From: Halomonas sp. CH40
GTDB taxonomy: Bacteria > Pseudomonadota > Gammaproteobacteria > Pseudomonadales > Halomonadaceae
Assembly: GCA_041875495.1 (NCBI GenBank)
Contig: CP112982.1
Location: 930,001-994,000, forward strand
Reading direction: 5' to 3'
DNA length: 64,000 nt
Position numbers and translations under genes: made by a program. Shown here piece after piece: positions 1 to 10,794 of the stretch (positions are counted from its first letter, which is position 1; each line of letters starts with the position of its first letter). A model generated the notes under the pieces. It made no database searches. It was not told the DNA's origin and saw nothing but the letters and a program-made list of their open reading frames with translations.

Positions 1-51
1 ATGCTGCGTCTTCATGAGGGCCGATTGGTCGCCGATGAGGGGGCTCAATGA
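1..51 (+). CDS. ftsE: Cell-division ATP-binding protein FtsE (C-terminal end only)
   Basis: Only the last 16 codons are in the window, beginning in frame at base 1 and ending MLRLHEGRLVADEGAQ before TGA. The stop overlaps the ftsX start (ATGA), the coupling usual for the FtsEX pair. FtsE is the cytoplasmic ATPase of the FtsEX complex at the divisome. The assignment rests on the short tail and on position; no ATPase motif is visible. Confidence 0.8.
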   Translation: MLRLHEGRLVADEGAQ

Positions 52-1022
52 CATCTACTCCACCTCCTCAACGTCGCGGTGCGCGCACCCAGCAATCGCG
101 TTTTTCCAGCCGCCTTGAATCCTGGAAACTGCATCATCGCGCCATGGCCATTGACAGCCTGCGCCGTCTACTGCGCCATCCCTTGGGTAGTCTTTTGACG
201 ATGCTGGCGATTGCCATAGCGCTGATGTTGCCCGCAGGCCTGTGGCTAACCCTTGATAGTGTCCGTGGCCTGGATGCTGAATTGACCCAAAGTGCTACCT
301 TGACGGTCTACCTGGACTCGACGGTGGATAGCGCTGAGGCAGAGCGTATTCATCAGGCAGTGATGGCGCAGCCGGAAGTCACCGAGACGCGCCTGATTGA
401 TGCCGATGAAGGCCTGCAGGAGCTGCAGCAGTCTCTGGGCTTGGATGACACCTTGGTTGGTCTTGATGAAAACCCCTTGCCATTTAGCATAGTGGTGCAC
501 CCGGACGATGTTTCGCCACAGACGATGCAAGCCACGGCGGACTATTTTGCCGATATGGCCGGTGTGGATGAAGTGCGTCTCGATCTGGCCTGGGTGGAGC
601 GGCTTCGCCAGATTACCGAGCTGGGTAACCGAATTGCGCTGGGGCTAGGGGTTCTGTTTGGCTTGGGCGTGCTGCTGATTGTGGGTAATACCATCCGCCT
701 GGCCGTGGAAAGTCGACGCCGGGAAATTGAAGTCGTCATGCTGATGGGTGCTACCCATGCCTTTGTGCGTCGCCCATTCTTGTATAGCGGTGCCTGGTAC
801 GGATTGGGTGGCGGTGTTTTGGCGCTGCTGCTGCTGGGGCTGGGGGGGCAATGGTTGGCGTTACCGGTCACCTCGCTGGCGCAAAGCTATGGAGCGGATT
901 TCACGATGCCTTCTTTAGGGGTCGGCGGCTCTACAATTCTGCTGTTTTGCAGTACACTGCTTGGCTGGTTGGGTGCTTGGCTGGCAGTATCCCGCCATCT
1001 TTCCAGCATCAAGCCAGAATAG
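48..1022 (+). CDS. ftsX: Cell-division protein FtsX, permease-like subunit of FtsEX
   Basis: FtsX is the inner-membrane partner of FtsE. In gammaproteobacteria the complex activates periplasmic murein hydrolases at the septum through EnvC-type adaptors. The 324 residues show the family layout: a basic cytoplasmic N-terminus, a first membrane helix at about 48-70, a periplasmic domain at about 71-195, a second helix at about 197-217, the cytoplasmic ESRRREIEVMLMGA-like segment typical of the FtsX/MacB fold, and two more helices near the C-terminus. It is slightly shorter than E. coli FtsX (352). It is translationally coupled to ftsE, and rpoH follows after 140 bases, as in E. coli. Confidence 0.95.
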   Translation: MTSTPPPQRRGARTQQSRFSSRLESWKLHHRAMAIDSLRRLLRHPLGSLLTMLAIAIALMLPAGLWLTLDSVRGLDAELTQSATLTVYLDSTVDSAEAERIHQAVMAQPEVTETRLIDADEGLQELQQSLGLDDTLVGLDENPLPFSIVVHPDDVSPQTMQATADYFADMAGVDEVRLDLAWVERLRQITELGNRIALGLGVLFGLGVLLIVGNTIRLAVESRRREIEVVMLMGATHAFVRRPFLYSGAWYGLGGGVLALLLLGLGGQWLALPVTSLAQSYGADFTMPSLGVGGSTILLFCSTLLGWLGAWLAVSRHLSSIKPE

Positions 1023-1162
1023 CGCTATCTTCTGATCAACAGCGGTAGGATCAGAATGTCAGAACTTGCAGATTTCAGGGTTTGCGAGTTGAACTATTTA
1101 CTGCTAGAAAGTGTCATAAGTTTATAAGCCATAATGGTTATTTTTAGGGAGACCATCTGCAC

Positions 1163-2029
1163 ATGAGCAACAGTCTTCTACCGGTGGGACAGCTATCACC
1201 AGGCCATGATCTTGGTGGCTACATCAAGGCGGTCAACACCATTTCGGTGCTGAGCGCTGAAGAAGAGCGCGATCTGGCGTTCCGCCTGCATAATGAAGGC
1301 GATCTTGAGGCTGCTCGTCGTCTGGTGCTGTCGCACCTGCGTTTTGTGGTACACATTGCCCGCAGTTATTCTGGCTATGGGCTGCCCCAGGCAGACCTGA
1401 TCCAGGAAGGCAACGTCGGCCTGATGAAGGCGGTCAAGCGTTTTGATCCTCATCAAGGTGTACGCTTGGTGTCGTTTGCCGTTCATTGGATCAAGGCAGA
1501 AATTCACGAGTTTGTGCTGCGCAACTGGCGCATCGTTAAAATCGCCACTACCAAGGCCCAGCGTAAACTGTTCTTCAACCTGCGCAGTGCCAAGAAGCGC
1601 CTGGCCTGGTTGAATAACGACGAAGTCAATGCGATTGCCGCAGACCTGGACGTCAAGCCGGAAGTGGTTCGCGATATGGAAGGGCGTCTTTCTTCATTTG
1701 ATGCAGGGTTTGATGCCTCGCCCAGTGATGATGAAGACAGCGTTTATCAGTCGCCAGCACAGTATCTTGACGATGCTGACTCTGATCCAGCCACCCAGCT
1801 TGAGTACACTGATTACGAGCAGAACTCTACGCATCTGTTGATGGGCGCGCTGGAAGGGCTGGATGAACGTTCTCGCGATATCCTCCAGCGCCGCTGGCTG
1901 GCGGAGGATAAGGCAACGCTGCATGACCTGGCGGATGTCTATGGCGTCAGCGCCGAGCGTATTCGCCAGTTGGAGAAGAACGCCATGAAAAAGCTGCGTG
2001 AAAAAATGGGTGATTCGTTGGCGGCCTGA
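1163..2029 (+). CDS. rpoH: RNA polymerase heat-shock sigma factor (sigma-32)
   Basis: RpoH directs RNA polymerase to heat-shock genes. The 288 residues (E. coli 284) contain region 2 with the [12 protein letters not shown] segment at about 103-114, the diagnostic RpoH box QRKLFFNLR at 133-141 that is absent from other sigma-70 members, and a region 4 helix-turn-helix with [18 protein letters not shown] near the C-terminus. The RpoH box separates it from RpoD and RpoS. The start is the ATG after the purine-rich AGGGAGA at 1146-1152. It follows ftsX in the same direction with room for its own promoter, although I could not pick one with confidence. A bidirectional terminator follows. Confidence 0.97.
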   Translation: MSNSLLPVGQLSPGHDLGGYIKAVNTISVLSAEEERDLAFRLHNEGDLEAARRLVLSHLRFVVHIARSYSGYGLPQADLIQEGNVGLMKAVKRFDPHQGVRLVSFAVHWIKAEIHEFVLRNWRIVKIATTKAQRKLFFNLRSAKKRLAWLNNDEVNAIAADLDVKPEVVRDMEGRLSSFDAGFDASPSDDEDSVYQSPAQYLDDADSDPATQLEYTDYEQNSTHLLMGALEGLDERSRDILQRRWLAEDKATLHDLADVYGVSAERIRQLEKNAMKKLREKMGDSLAA

Positions 2030-2062
2030 TAGCGTCTAGCGAATGCGGTATCCAGATACAAC

Positions 2063-2096
2063 AAAACCCCGAGGTCTTTGAGGCTTCGGGGTTTTT
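2063..2096. terminator. Bidirectional intrinsic terminator between rpoH and slmA
   Basis: The arm AAAACCCCGA (2063-2072) pairs with TCGGGGTTTT (2086-2095). T-rich sequence follows on the plus strand, and the A-run preceding the arm gives a T-run on the minus strand. It lies between the convergent ends of rpoH and slmA. Confidence 0.85.
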
Positions 2097-2109
2097 GTTT
2101 TGGTAACGT

Positions 2110-2718
2110 TCAAGCGGGTGGTGGCGTCTCTCGTAGTAGTGATCCAACTACCAGTGCCCACTGGTCTTCCCAATGTTCGGTAGGCAAGCGCTTGAAATCG
2201 CTGCGTACATACTGGGCGATATGGCCTTCAGCCTGAGCCACTAACAGGTTGGCAGCCGCTGTCGTGGTGATGGTCGTTCGCTGGCCTTGGTTGACTTCAG
2301 CCTCACGCAACACCTGTTTAAGCTGCAGTTCCAGGCGCTCAAACAGTTGGTGCACCCGCTGGCGCAGCCGGGCGGTTTCACCGGTCAGGACATCACCGTG
2401 CATGACACGGGCAAGGCCGGGGTTCTTTTCGGCAAAGGCGAGCACCAGGGTAAGAATCCTGGTGCAGCGGCCCATGGCATCAGGTACGTCATCCAGAATC
2501 CGGGTGATTCGGGTAAACAGGCTTTCCTCGATAAACTCGATCAGGCCTTCGTACATACGCGCCTTGCTGGGGAAGTGGCGGTAAAGCGCTGCTTCCGACA
2601 CGCCTACCTGGCGTGCCAGTGCGGCGGTAGTAATGCGTTTACCGCTATCTTCTTCCAGCATTAATGCCAATGCCTGCAGAATCTGCTGGCGACGATCCAG
2701 TGTTGAGTCACGCCCCAT
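2110..2718 (-). CDS. slmA: Nucleoid occlusion factor SlmA (TetR-family DNA-binding protein)
   Basis: SlmA binds sites spread over the chromosome and blocks FtsZ ring assembly over the nucleoid. The 202 residues (E. coli 198) start MGRDSTLDRRQQILQALA and carry a TetR-type helix-turn-helix at about 28-50 with the SlmA-typical GVSEAALYRHFPSKARMYEGL. The all-helical C-terminal domain is present. It lies 16 bases downstream of argB on the same strand, within the coaBC-dut-slmA neighbourhood conserved in gammaproteobacteria. The GC-rich stem between its stop and rpoH probably ends the transcript. Confidence 0.93.
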   Translation of the reverse strand: MGRDSTLDRRQQILQALALMLEEDSGKRITTAALARQVGVSEAALYRHFPSKARMYEGLIEFIEESLFTRITRILDDVPDAMGRCTRILTLVLAFAEKNPGLARVMHGDVLTGETARLRQRVHQLFERLELQLKQVLREAEVNQGQRTTITTTAAANLLVAQAEGHIAQYVRSDFKRLPTEHWEDQWALVVGSLLRETPPPA

Positions 2719-2734
2719 GTGCTGCCTCCTTGCG

Positions 2735-5058
<2,324 letters not shown>

Positions 5059-5142
5059 CAGTCCTGTCAGTGAAGGTCAAAAGGTTGAAAGCGTTTTTTA
5101 ATTAGGGCAGTCATCAGTGGCGGCCAGGCGCTACTCAGACAC

Positions 5143-5616
5143 TCAACGGCTACCGGTGCTGCCAAAGCCGCCCGTGCCACGAGCTGAGTCGTCGAATTGT
5201 TCAACAATCTGCAGTTGCGCCTGTACGACGGGCACGATCACATACTGTGCCAGCCGTTCGAAGGGCTCAAGCGTAAAGGCCTGCTGGCCACGGTTCCACA
5301 CCGAGACCATCAGCTCCCCCTGATAGTCCGAATCAATCAGCCCGACGAGGTTGCCCAGCACGATGCCATGTTTATGCCCAAGCCCAGAGCGGGGCAGGAT
5401 CATACCGGCAAGCTGTGGAGAGCTGATATGGATGGCGAGCCCGGTGCGTACCAGTTGGCAGTCGCCGGGTGCCAGGGTCAGCGGAGCATCCAGCAGGGCG
5501 TGAAGATCCATGCCCGCCGAGCCTTCAGTGGCATAGGAGGGCAGGTAGTCGCGGATGCGCTCGTCAAGAATCCGGCATTGCAGCAGCGGCGTGGTAAGGT
5601 CAGTCGGCAGTGTCAT
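5143..5616 (-). CDS. dut: Deoxyuridine 5'-triphosphate nucleotidohydrolase
   Basis: Dut hydrolyses dUTP to dUMP and pyrophosphate, keeping uracil out of DNA and feeding thymidylate synthesis. The 157 residues form the trimeric all-beta dUTPase with all five motifs in order: AGMDLHA (34-40), PRSG (75-78), [15 protein letters not shown] (88-102), ERLAQ (120-124) and the C-terminal [10 protein letters not shown] (146-155) that closes over the active site. The catalytic Asp lies in the third motif. It follows coaBC by 67 bases on the same strand. Confidence 0.97.
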   Translation of the reverse strand: MTLPTDLTTPLLQCRILDERIRDYLPSYATEGSAGMDLHALLDAPLTLAPGDCQLVRTGLAIHISSPQLAGMILPRSGLGHKHGIVLGNLVGLIDSDYQGELMVSVWNRGQQAFTLEPFERLAQYVIVPVVQAQLQIVEQFDDSARGTGGFGSTGSR

Positions 5617-5683
5617 TCAAATCTCATCCAGGTATTCAGTACGTTACTGCGGTTTATACAAGTGTTCAGGAGCGCAAATATGC

Positions 5684-6943
5684 TCAGCGGTTTTTCAGGC
5701 GGCTATCGGCAAGTAGCAGTGCCCGCTGGATAATGGCATCCGCCAGCTGTTGCTTGGACTGTGCTGGCTGGTGCTCGCTATCAGTGCCCTCCTGGCTGCG
5801 CCATAGCAACCAGGCCGCGTTATCATCACTGCCAAAGCCTAGCCCCAATGCAGACACATCATTGGCAACAATCATGTCCAGCCCTTTGCGGCTCAGTTTA
5901 TCGCGGGCGTAATGCTCGACCTCGCGGGTTTCGGCTGCAAAGCCGATCACAAGGGGGCGCTTGGGGGCAGGGAGTGCAGCGACACGGGCAATAATATCGG
6001 GGTTTTTAACCAGCGTCAGGGTCAGTGTCTCGCTATCATCGGTTTTCTTGATCTTGTGGGCGGAGGGGGCTTCCATGCGGTAATCGGCAACGGCCGCACA
6101 GCCGATGAATAGGTCCGCCTGAGGCGCCAGACGCTGAGCGGCGGCATCCATTTCGCGGGCGGTCTCGATATCAATTCGCTCAACCTTCTCAGGGGTTGGC
6201 TGGTTGACCGGCCCGCTGATCAGCGTGACGTTCAAGCCTTGGCGAACGGCGGCGGCGGCCAGGGCAAAGCCCATCTTCCCCGAGCTGTGGTTGGAAATAT
6301 AGCGCACCGGGTCGAGCGGTTCGCGGGTGGGGCCAGCGGTAATCACGACATGCCGAGCGTTGCCAACTGGCGGTTGCGGCGGGGTAAAGTGCGCCCTCAC
6401 AGCGTCGCCGATGACTTCAGGTTCGCTCATGCGGCCAAGCCCGGTGTCGCCACAGGCCTGCTCGCCAGCCGCAGGGCCGATCATCTTCCAGCCGTCTTCA
6501 CTCAAAGTGCGCAGGTTGCGCTGGGTGGCTATGTGGCGCCACATGGCCTGGTTCATGGCGGGTGCCATCAGGCGCGGTGCGTCGCTGGCCAGGCACAGGG
6601 TAGTGAGGAGATCATCGGCCATGCCCTGGGCCAGGCGCGCCATGAGGTCAGCGGTTGCCGGGGCAATAACAATAAGATCTGCCCAGCGGGCCAGTTCAAT
6701 ATGACCCATACCGGCTTCGGCCTGAGGGTCAAGCAGGGAAGTGCGCACTTCTTCGCCGGAAAGTGCCTGTAGCGTCATCGGCGTAATAAATGCCTGGGCG
6801 CCCTGAGTCATCACCACGCGCACATCGCAACCCGCCTGTTTGAGCAGGCGAACGATGAGGGCACTTTTGTAGGCTGCAATCCCGCCGCTGACGCCAAGCA
6901 ACACGCGTTTACCCGTCAATATGGCCATGCTGACTATATCCAT
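5684..6943 (-). CDS. coaBC: Bifunctional phosphopantothenoylcysteine decarboxylase/phosphopantothenate-cysteine ligase
   Basis: CoaBC catalyses two successive steps of coenzyme A synthesis: CTP-dependent joining of cysteine to phosphopantothenate (CoaB) and FMN-dependent decarboxylation (CoaC). The N-terminal CoaC half shows GVSGGIAAYK, the active-site GHIELARWADL, PAMNQAM and ACGDTGLGRM. The CoaB half has ITAGPTREPLDPVRYISN, SSGKMG and the lysine-rich KIKK segment. Length (419) is close to E. coli (406). The start is uncertain: E. coli-like sequence begins at an in-frame ATG at 6928, while the ATG at 6943 has an AAGG 12 bases upstream. Divergent from radC. Confidence 0.95.
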   Translation of the reverse strand: MDIVSMAILTGKRVLLGVSGGIAAYKSALIVRLLKQAGCDVRVVMTQGAQAFITPMTLQALSGEEVRTSLLDPQAEAGMGHIELARWADLIVIAPATADLMARLAQGMADDLLTTLCLASDAPRLMAPAMNQAMWRHIATQRNLRTLSEDGWKMIGPAAGEQACGDTGLGRMSEPEVIGDAVRAHFTPPQPPVGNARHVVITAGPTREPLDPVRYISNHSSGKMGFALAAAAVRQGLNVTLISGPVNQPTPEKVERIDIETAREMDAAAQRLAPQADLFIGCAAVADYRMEAPSAHKIKKTDDSETLTLTLVKNPDIIARVAALPAPKRPLVIGFAAETREVEHYARDKLSRKGLDMIVANDVSALGLGFGSDDNAAWLLWRSQEGTDSEHQPAQSKQQLADAIIQRALLLADSRLKNR

Positions 6944-7039
6944 GCCTATAAAAGGCCTTACCTTACCACTGGCAGGGTTGCTTTGGCATGTCTAAGCTTC
7001 AGAGACAAGGATCAACACCACCATTAGGCAGGGACGCAG

Positions 7040-7714
7040 ATGGGCATCAATCATTGGCCGGAAGGCGAAAGACCGCGTGAAAAATTACTGGCCTTCGGGC
7101 CCCAGACTCTATCGGATGCCGAGCTGCTGGCAATTTTTCTACGGGTTGGGGTGAAAGGGCGTTCAGCCGTAGATCTGGCGCGGGATCTGCTGACCAGCTT
7201 TGGTGGCCTGCGCCCCCTCATGGAGGCAGACCAGAGCGCCTTCTGTGCTGCCCGAGGCCTGGGCAGCGCCAAATATGCCCAGCTGCAGGCCACGCTGGAG
7301 CTTTCCCGCCGTCATCTGGCCAGCCAGCTTGCACGGGGCAATGCACTGACTTCACCTGCTTTGGTGCGCCATTACCTGACCTCCCAGTTACGTCATCTGG
7401 GCCATGAAGAATTTGCCGTGCTGTTTCTGGATACTCAGCACCGCATCATTCGTTATGAATCCCTGTTTCGTGGCACTCTCGACAGCGCCTCGGTTTACCC
7501 TCGGGATGTTGCCAAGCGGGCGCTGGAGCTGGGGGCCGGTGCGCTGATTCTAGCCCACAACCACCCGTCTGGCGTGGCCGAGCCCAGTGATGCGGATCGT
7601 CGGATTACTGAACGCTTGAAGGATGCTCTTGGCCTGTTTGATATTCGTGTGCTTGACCATTTTGTGGTCGGGGACGGTGAAGTGGTCTCCTTTGCTGAGC
7701 GTGGCTGGATATAG
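7040..7714 (+). CDS. radC: RadC-family JAMM/MPN+ domain protein
   Basis: The 224 residues contain an N-terminal helix-hairpin-helix part ([20 protein letters not shown]) and a C-terminal JAMM/MPN+ domain with [15 protein letters not shown], giving the His-x-His and Asp metal ligands. The historical DNA-repair role of RadC is doubtful and its cellular substrate is not established. The gene sits between coaBC (divergent) and rpmB-rpmG, a neighbourhood shared with E. coli and Pseudomonas. GGGACG lies close before the ATG. Confidence 0.93.
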   Translation: MGINHWPEGERPREKLLAFGPQTLSDAELLAIFLRVGVKGRSAVDLARDLLTSFGGLRPLMEADQSAFCAARGLGSAKYAQLQATLELSRRHLASQLARGNALTSPALVRHYLTSQLRHLGHEEFAVLFLDTQHRIIRYESLFRGTLDSASVYPRDVAKRALELGAGALILAHNHPSGVAEPSDADRRITERLKDALGLFDIRVLDHFVVGDGEVVSFAERGWI

Positions 7715-7900
7715 GCGCCAAGTTGTGGGATCATATGCGGCCTTTAAAGATTGGCGCCGATAATGCGGTCAATGCCCCTTGTTATTTTGGCTGCTCATCT
7801 TTGAACCTCGTATTTCCAGTTATTTTTTGGGGTAGCGCGGGAAACCAGCCAGAGTCCGGAAGACGCCGACAAGGCATCTTTTAGGTCTTTTCTGGCAGTT

Positions 7901-7935
7901 TTGCTTGCTGCCTGCAAAGTCTTCTGGTATAAAAT
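7901..7935 (+). promoter_or_regulatory. Probable extended -10 promoter for rpmB-rpmG
   Basis: The 346 bases between radC and rpmB contain no credible gene. Within them TATAAA (7928-7933) is preceded by TG plus one base (7925-7927), an extended -10. A weak -35-like TTGCTG lies 17 bases upstream (7905-7910). The predicted transcript would have a leader of about 120 nucleotides before rpmB. I see nothing else in 7715-7900. Confidence 0.6.
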
Positions 7936-8061
7936 GCCACCTTTGAACTTGGGTTGAATAACGGGCTTGGGAAATATCCGGCAATATGCATCCGCCGACT
8001 GCTTCTCTGCTCCGGTTTGCCCGACAGTTTTGAACAACTCGCCAAGCGGTTGGAGGCTATC

Positions 8062-8298
8062 ATGTCCAAAGTATGTCAGGTTACCGGCAAGCGCCCGGTA
8101 TCCGGTAACAATGTATCTCACTCCCAGCGTAAGACGCGTCGTCGTTTCTTACCGAACCTGCACACCCATCGTTTCTGGGTGGAATCTCAAAACCGCTTCG
8201 TCAAGCTGCGCGTTTCCTCCAAGGGTATGCGTATCATTGATAAGCGCGGTATCGAGACAGTTCTGGAAGACATCCGCAAGCGCGGCGAAGCTATCTAA
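8062..8298 (+). CDS. rpmB: 50S ribosomal protein L28
   Basis: Component of the large ribosomal subunit. The 78 residues match E. coli L28 nearly throughout: [33 protein letters not shown] and [11 protein letters not shown]. It has a single cysteine, so it is the zinc-free form. The start at 8062 is fixed by TGGAGG at 8051-8056; the frame is open further upstream but that extension is not L28-like. It pairs with rpmG 55 bases downstream, the usual two-gene operon. Confidence 0.98.
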   Translation: MSKVCQVTGKRPVSGNNVSHSQRKTRRRFLPNLHTHRFWVESQNRFVKLRVSSKGMRIIDKRGIETVLEDIRKRGEAI

Positions 8299-8353
8299 GC
8301 CAAGCTAAGGGCTATTCAGGCCAAGCCAGGCATCCTATTGGGAGAGTAAGACC

Positions 8354-8509
8354 ATGCGCGATAAGATCAAGTTGGTGTCAAGTGCCGGTACTGGCCACTT
8401 CTACACCACTGACAAGAACAAGCGTAATACACCGGACAAGTTTGAATTCAAGAAATACGATCCGGTCGTACGCAAGCATGTGATGTATAAGGAAGCCAAG
8501 ATCAAGTAA
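8354..8509 (+). CDS. rpmG: 50S ribosomal protein L33
   Basis: A 51-residue large-subunit protein, [20 protein letters not shown] at the start and [14 protein letters not shown] at the end, almost identical in pattern to E. coli L33. It has no cysteine, so it is the zinc-independent paralog. GGGAGAG lies about ten bases before the ATG. A strong intrinsic terminator follows 47 bases after the stop. Confidence 0.98.
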   Translation: MRDKIKLVSSAGTGHFYTTDKNKRNTPDKFEFKKYDPVVRKHVMYKEAKIK

Positions 8510-8556
8510 GCCTCTGGCACGCTGATCGGCTTTCACCGCAGGCGAGTTTGCCTGTT

Positions 8557-8585
8557 AAAAACCCGGCTAACCGCCGGGTTTTTGC
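8557..8585 (+). terminator. Intrinsic terminator of rpmB-rpmG
   Basis: AAAAACCCGGC (8557-8567) and GCCGGGTTTTT (8573-8583) form an 11-bp stem with a 5-base loop; the T-run is built into the 3' arm. Confidence 0.92.
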
Positions 8586-8650
8586 ATATTGGCCGATTGC
8601 TCGTGTGTTCAGTGTACGTCATTGCAGTGTAATGATTGGCGGCGAATATC

Positions 8651-9493
8651 ATGCCTGAACTCCCGGAAGTTGAAACCACGCGACGCGGTATAGCGCCTTA
8701 CGTGGAAAATCAGCAGATAAGTGAAGTAATTGTACGTAATGGCCGGTTGCGGGTTCCCGTGCCCGAGGCCCTGGCAGATGATCTGGTGGGGAGATATATC
8801 GGCAATCTGCGCCGCCGTGCCAAATACCTGCTGCTACCGCTTGAAAACGGTCAATCGGAACCCGGCGGGCAAGCGCGTACGCTACTATGGCATCTAGGGA
8901 TGTCCGGCAGCCTGCGTATCGCCCAAGTCGGTGATCTGCCCAAAAAACATGACCATGTTGATCTGGTGTTCAGCAATGGTCATATACTGCGTTATCACGA
9001 CCCGCGCCGCTTCGGTTTTGTGGATTGGCTGGCAGGGGATGAATACAGCGATAAACGCCTGACACGCCTGGGGCCTGAACCACTGTCACCCGATTTTACT
9101 GGCCAGCGGTTATATCGTCTTTCGCGAGGCAAGCGTGTCGCCGTCAAGCCCTTTTTGATGGACAACCAGGTAGTGGTTGGGGTAGGGAATATCTACGCCA
9201 GCGAAGCGCTGTTCATGGCGGGTATCGATCCGCGCCGAGAGGCGGGCCGTGTTTCGCTGGCGCGCTATCAGCGTCTGGCGGCTGCCGCCCAGGAAGTGTT
9301 GGCAGCAGCGATTACCCAAGGGGGCACCACCTTGCGTGACTTTGTCAGTGGTCAGGGGGAGCCGGGTTATTTTGCCCAGCGCCTGAATGTTTATGGTCGT
9401 CATGGAGAGCCTTGCCGGCGCTGTGGCGAAGAGTTAAAACGCATCACACTCGGGCAGCGCGCCAGCGTTTATTGTCCGCTGTGTCAGCGTTAG
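8651..9493 (+). CDS. mutM: Formamidopyrimidine-DNA glycosylase (Fpg)
   Basis: MutM excises 8-oxoguanine and formamidopyrimidines from DNA and cuts the resulting abasic site. The start must be at 8651, because the mature enzyme uses the N-terminal proline of [13 protein letters not shown] as nucleophile; the upstream in-frame codons would bury it. Glu3 and Lys58 (RRAKYLLL) are in place, as are the NIYASEALF helix and the C-terminal zinc finger [10 protein letters not shown]...YCPLC. The 280 residues are normal for the family. It follows rpmG as in E. coli. Confidence 0.97.
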   Translation: MPELPEVETTRRGIAPYVENQQISEVIVRNGRLRVPVPEALADDLVGRYIGNLRRRAKYLLLPLENGQSEPGGQARTLLWHLGMSGSLRIAQVGDLPKKHDHVDLVFSNGHILRYHDPRRFGFVDWLAGDEYSDKRLTRLGPEPLSPDFTGQRLYRLSRGKRVAVKPFLMDNQVVVGVGNIYASEALFMAGIDPRREAGRVSLARYQRLAAAAQEVLAAAITQGGTTLRDFVSGQGEPGYFAQRLNVYGRHGEPCRRCGEELKRITLGQRASVYCPLCQR

Positions 9494-9512
9494 CCGCTAT
9501 TTGGAGAATTGT

Positions 9513-10703
9513 GTGACCCAACGCCTGAGATTGAACAAAAACGCTGAACGCCGCCTGAAAGCCGGTCACTTGTGGATCTACTCCAACGAAGTGGACACCA
9601 AGGAAACGCCGCTCAAAAACTTCACTGGCGGTGAAACCGCCATCGTCGAAGAAGCCAACGGGCGTGCGCTGGGTGTGGCCTATGTGAACCCGCATTCATT
9701 GATTTGCGCACGCATCATGTCCCGTGACCCTTCCATGCGTCTGGATCGTTCACTGTTTATTCACCGCTTCAATCAGGCGCTGGCGCTGCGCGAGCAGCTC
9801 TTCAACAAGCCTTTTTATCGCTTGGTACATGGCGAAGGCGACCTGCTGCCTGGGCTGGTGGTTGACCGCTTTGGCGATATTCTGGTTGTACAGCTGAATA
9901 CAGCCGGTATGCAGGCAATGAGTGAAGAGATTGTCGATGCCCTGGAAAAAGTGCTCAAACCCAGCGCCATTGTGTTCCGCAATGACACCGGTGGGCGCCG
10001 TCAGGAAGGCCTTGAGGCTCAGGTTGAAGTTGTCAAAGGCGAGCTGCCTGACGAAATCCTGATTGAAGAAAATGGCGTGCATTTCGTGGTGCCGGTGCTT
10101 AATGGCCAGAAAACCGGCTGGTTCTTTGACCACCGCGCTAACCGCGAATGGCTCAACCGCCATGTGGCCGGTAAGCGTGTCCTGGACGTGTTCAGCTATG
10201 TGGGCGGTTGGGGCGTGCAGGCCGCCGCTAGCGGTGCCAGTGAGGTGCTGTGTGTGGATTCCTCCGGCCCGGCACTTGAGCAGGTCGCGCGGAATGCCGA
10301 GCTCAACGGCGTTCACGAGCAGGTGGCGATTGCCGAAGCCGACGCCTTTGATGCCCTGGCAGCGCTCAAGGCAGATGGTGAGCAGTTTGATGTGGTGATT
10401 CTCGACCCGCCCGCCTTTATCAAGAAGCGCAAGGACATCTCTAACGGCGAACGCGCCTATGCGCGCCTCAACCGTGAAGCCATGCGCCTGTTGGGTCGCG
10501 ATGGTCTGCTGCTGTCAGCTTCCTGCTCCATGCATCTGGCGCCAGAGCGCCTGGTTGACGTGGTGCGTGGCTCGGTGCGTCATCAGGATCGCCACGGCCA
10601 GATTATTTTCCAGGGGCACCAGGGGCCTGATCATCCGGTGCATCCGGCGATTGCCGAAACCGCTTATCTTAAGGCCTTGGGTGTGCGGGTTTTTCGCGAT
10701 TGA
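9513..10703 (+). CDS. rlmI: 23S rRNA m5C methyltransferase (RlmI type)
   Basis: RlmI methylates C1962 of 23S rRNA from S-adenosylmethionine. The 396 residues show an N-terminal PUA domain (about 1-80, AERRLKAGHLWIYSNEV), a linking domain with GEGDLLPGLVVDRF, and a Rossmann methyltransferase with VLDVFSYVGGWG (SAM loop), VILDPPAF (motif IV) and the cysteine-containing SCSMHL. I chose the GTG at 9513 because TTGGAG lies 6 bases upstream; a TTG at 9501 inside that element would add four residues. It follows mutM closely in the same direction. Confidence 0.9.
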   Translation: MTQRLRLNKNAERRLKAGHLWIYSNEVDTKETPLKNFTGGETAIVEEANGRALGVAYVNPHSLICARIMSRDPSMRLDRSLFIHRFNQALALREQLFNKPFYRLVHGEGDLLPGLVVDRFGDILVVQLNTAGMQAMSEEIVDALEKVLKPSAIVFRNDTGGRRQEGLEAQVEVVKGELPDEILIEENGVHFVVPVLNGQKTGWFFDHRANREWLNRHVAGKRVLDVFSYVGGWGVQAAASGASEVLCVDSSGPALEQVARNAELNGVHEQVAIAEADAFDALAALKADGEQFDVVILDPPAFIKKRKDISNGERAYARLNREAMRLLGRDGLLLSASCSMHLAPERLVDVVRGSVRHQDRHGQIIFQGHQGPDHPVHPAIAETAYLKALGVRVFRD

Positions 10704-10794
10704 TAGCGTAGTCCACTTGATAGATAGCATGAAAACCATGCAAAGGGTGTTCAGCGCAGAGTGATAATAACAATGCTTTATACAGAACCAGGTT

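Noticed and set aside
1081..1130. rpoH promoter candidates (TTGAAC, TATAAG)
   Set aside because: No pair with 16-18 base spacing gives a convincing match, so no promoter is called.
7795..8121. 108-codon minus-strand frame between radC and rpmB
   Set aside because: Overlaps the rpmB promoter, ribosome site and first codons, with no recognisable domain; treated as non-coding.
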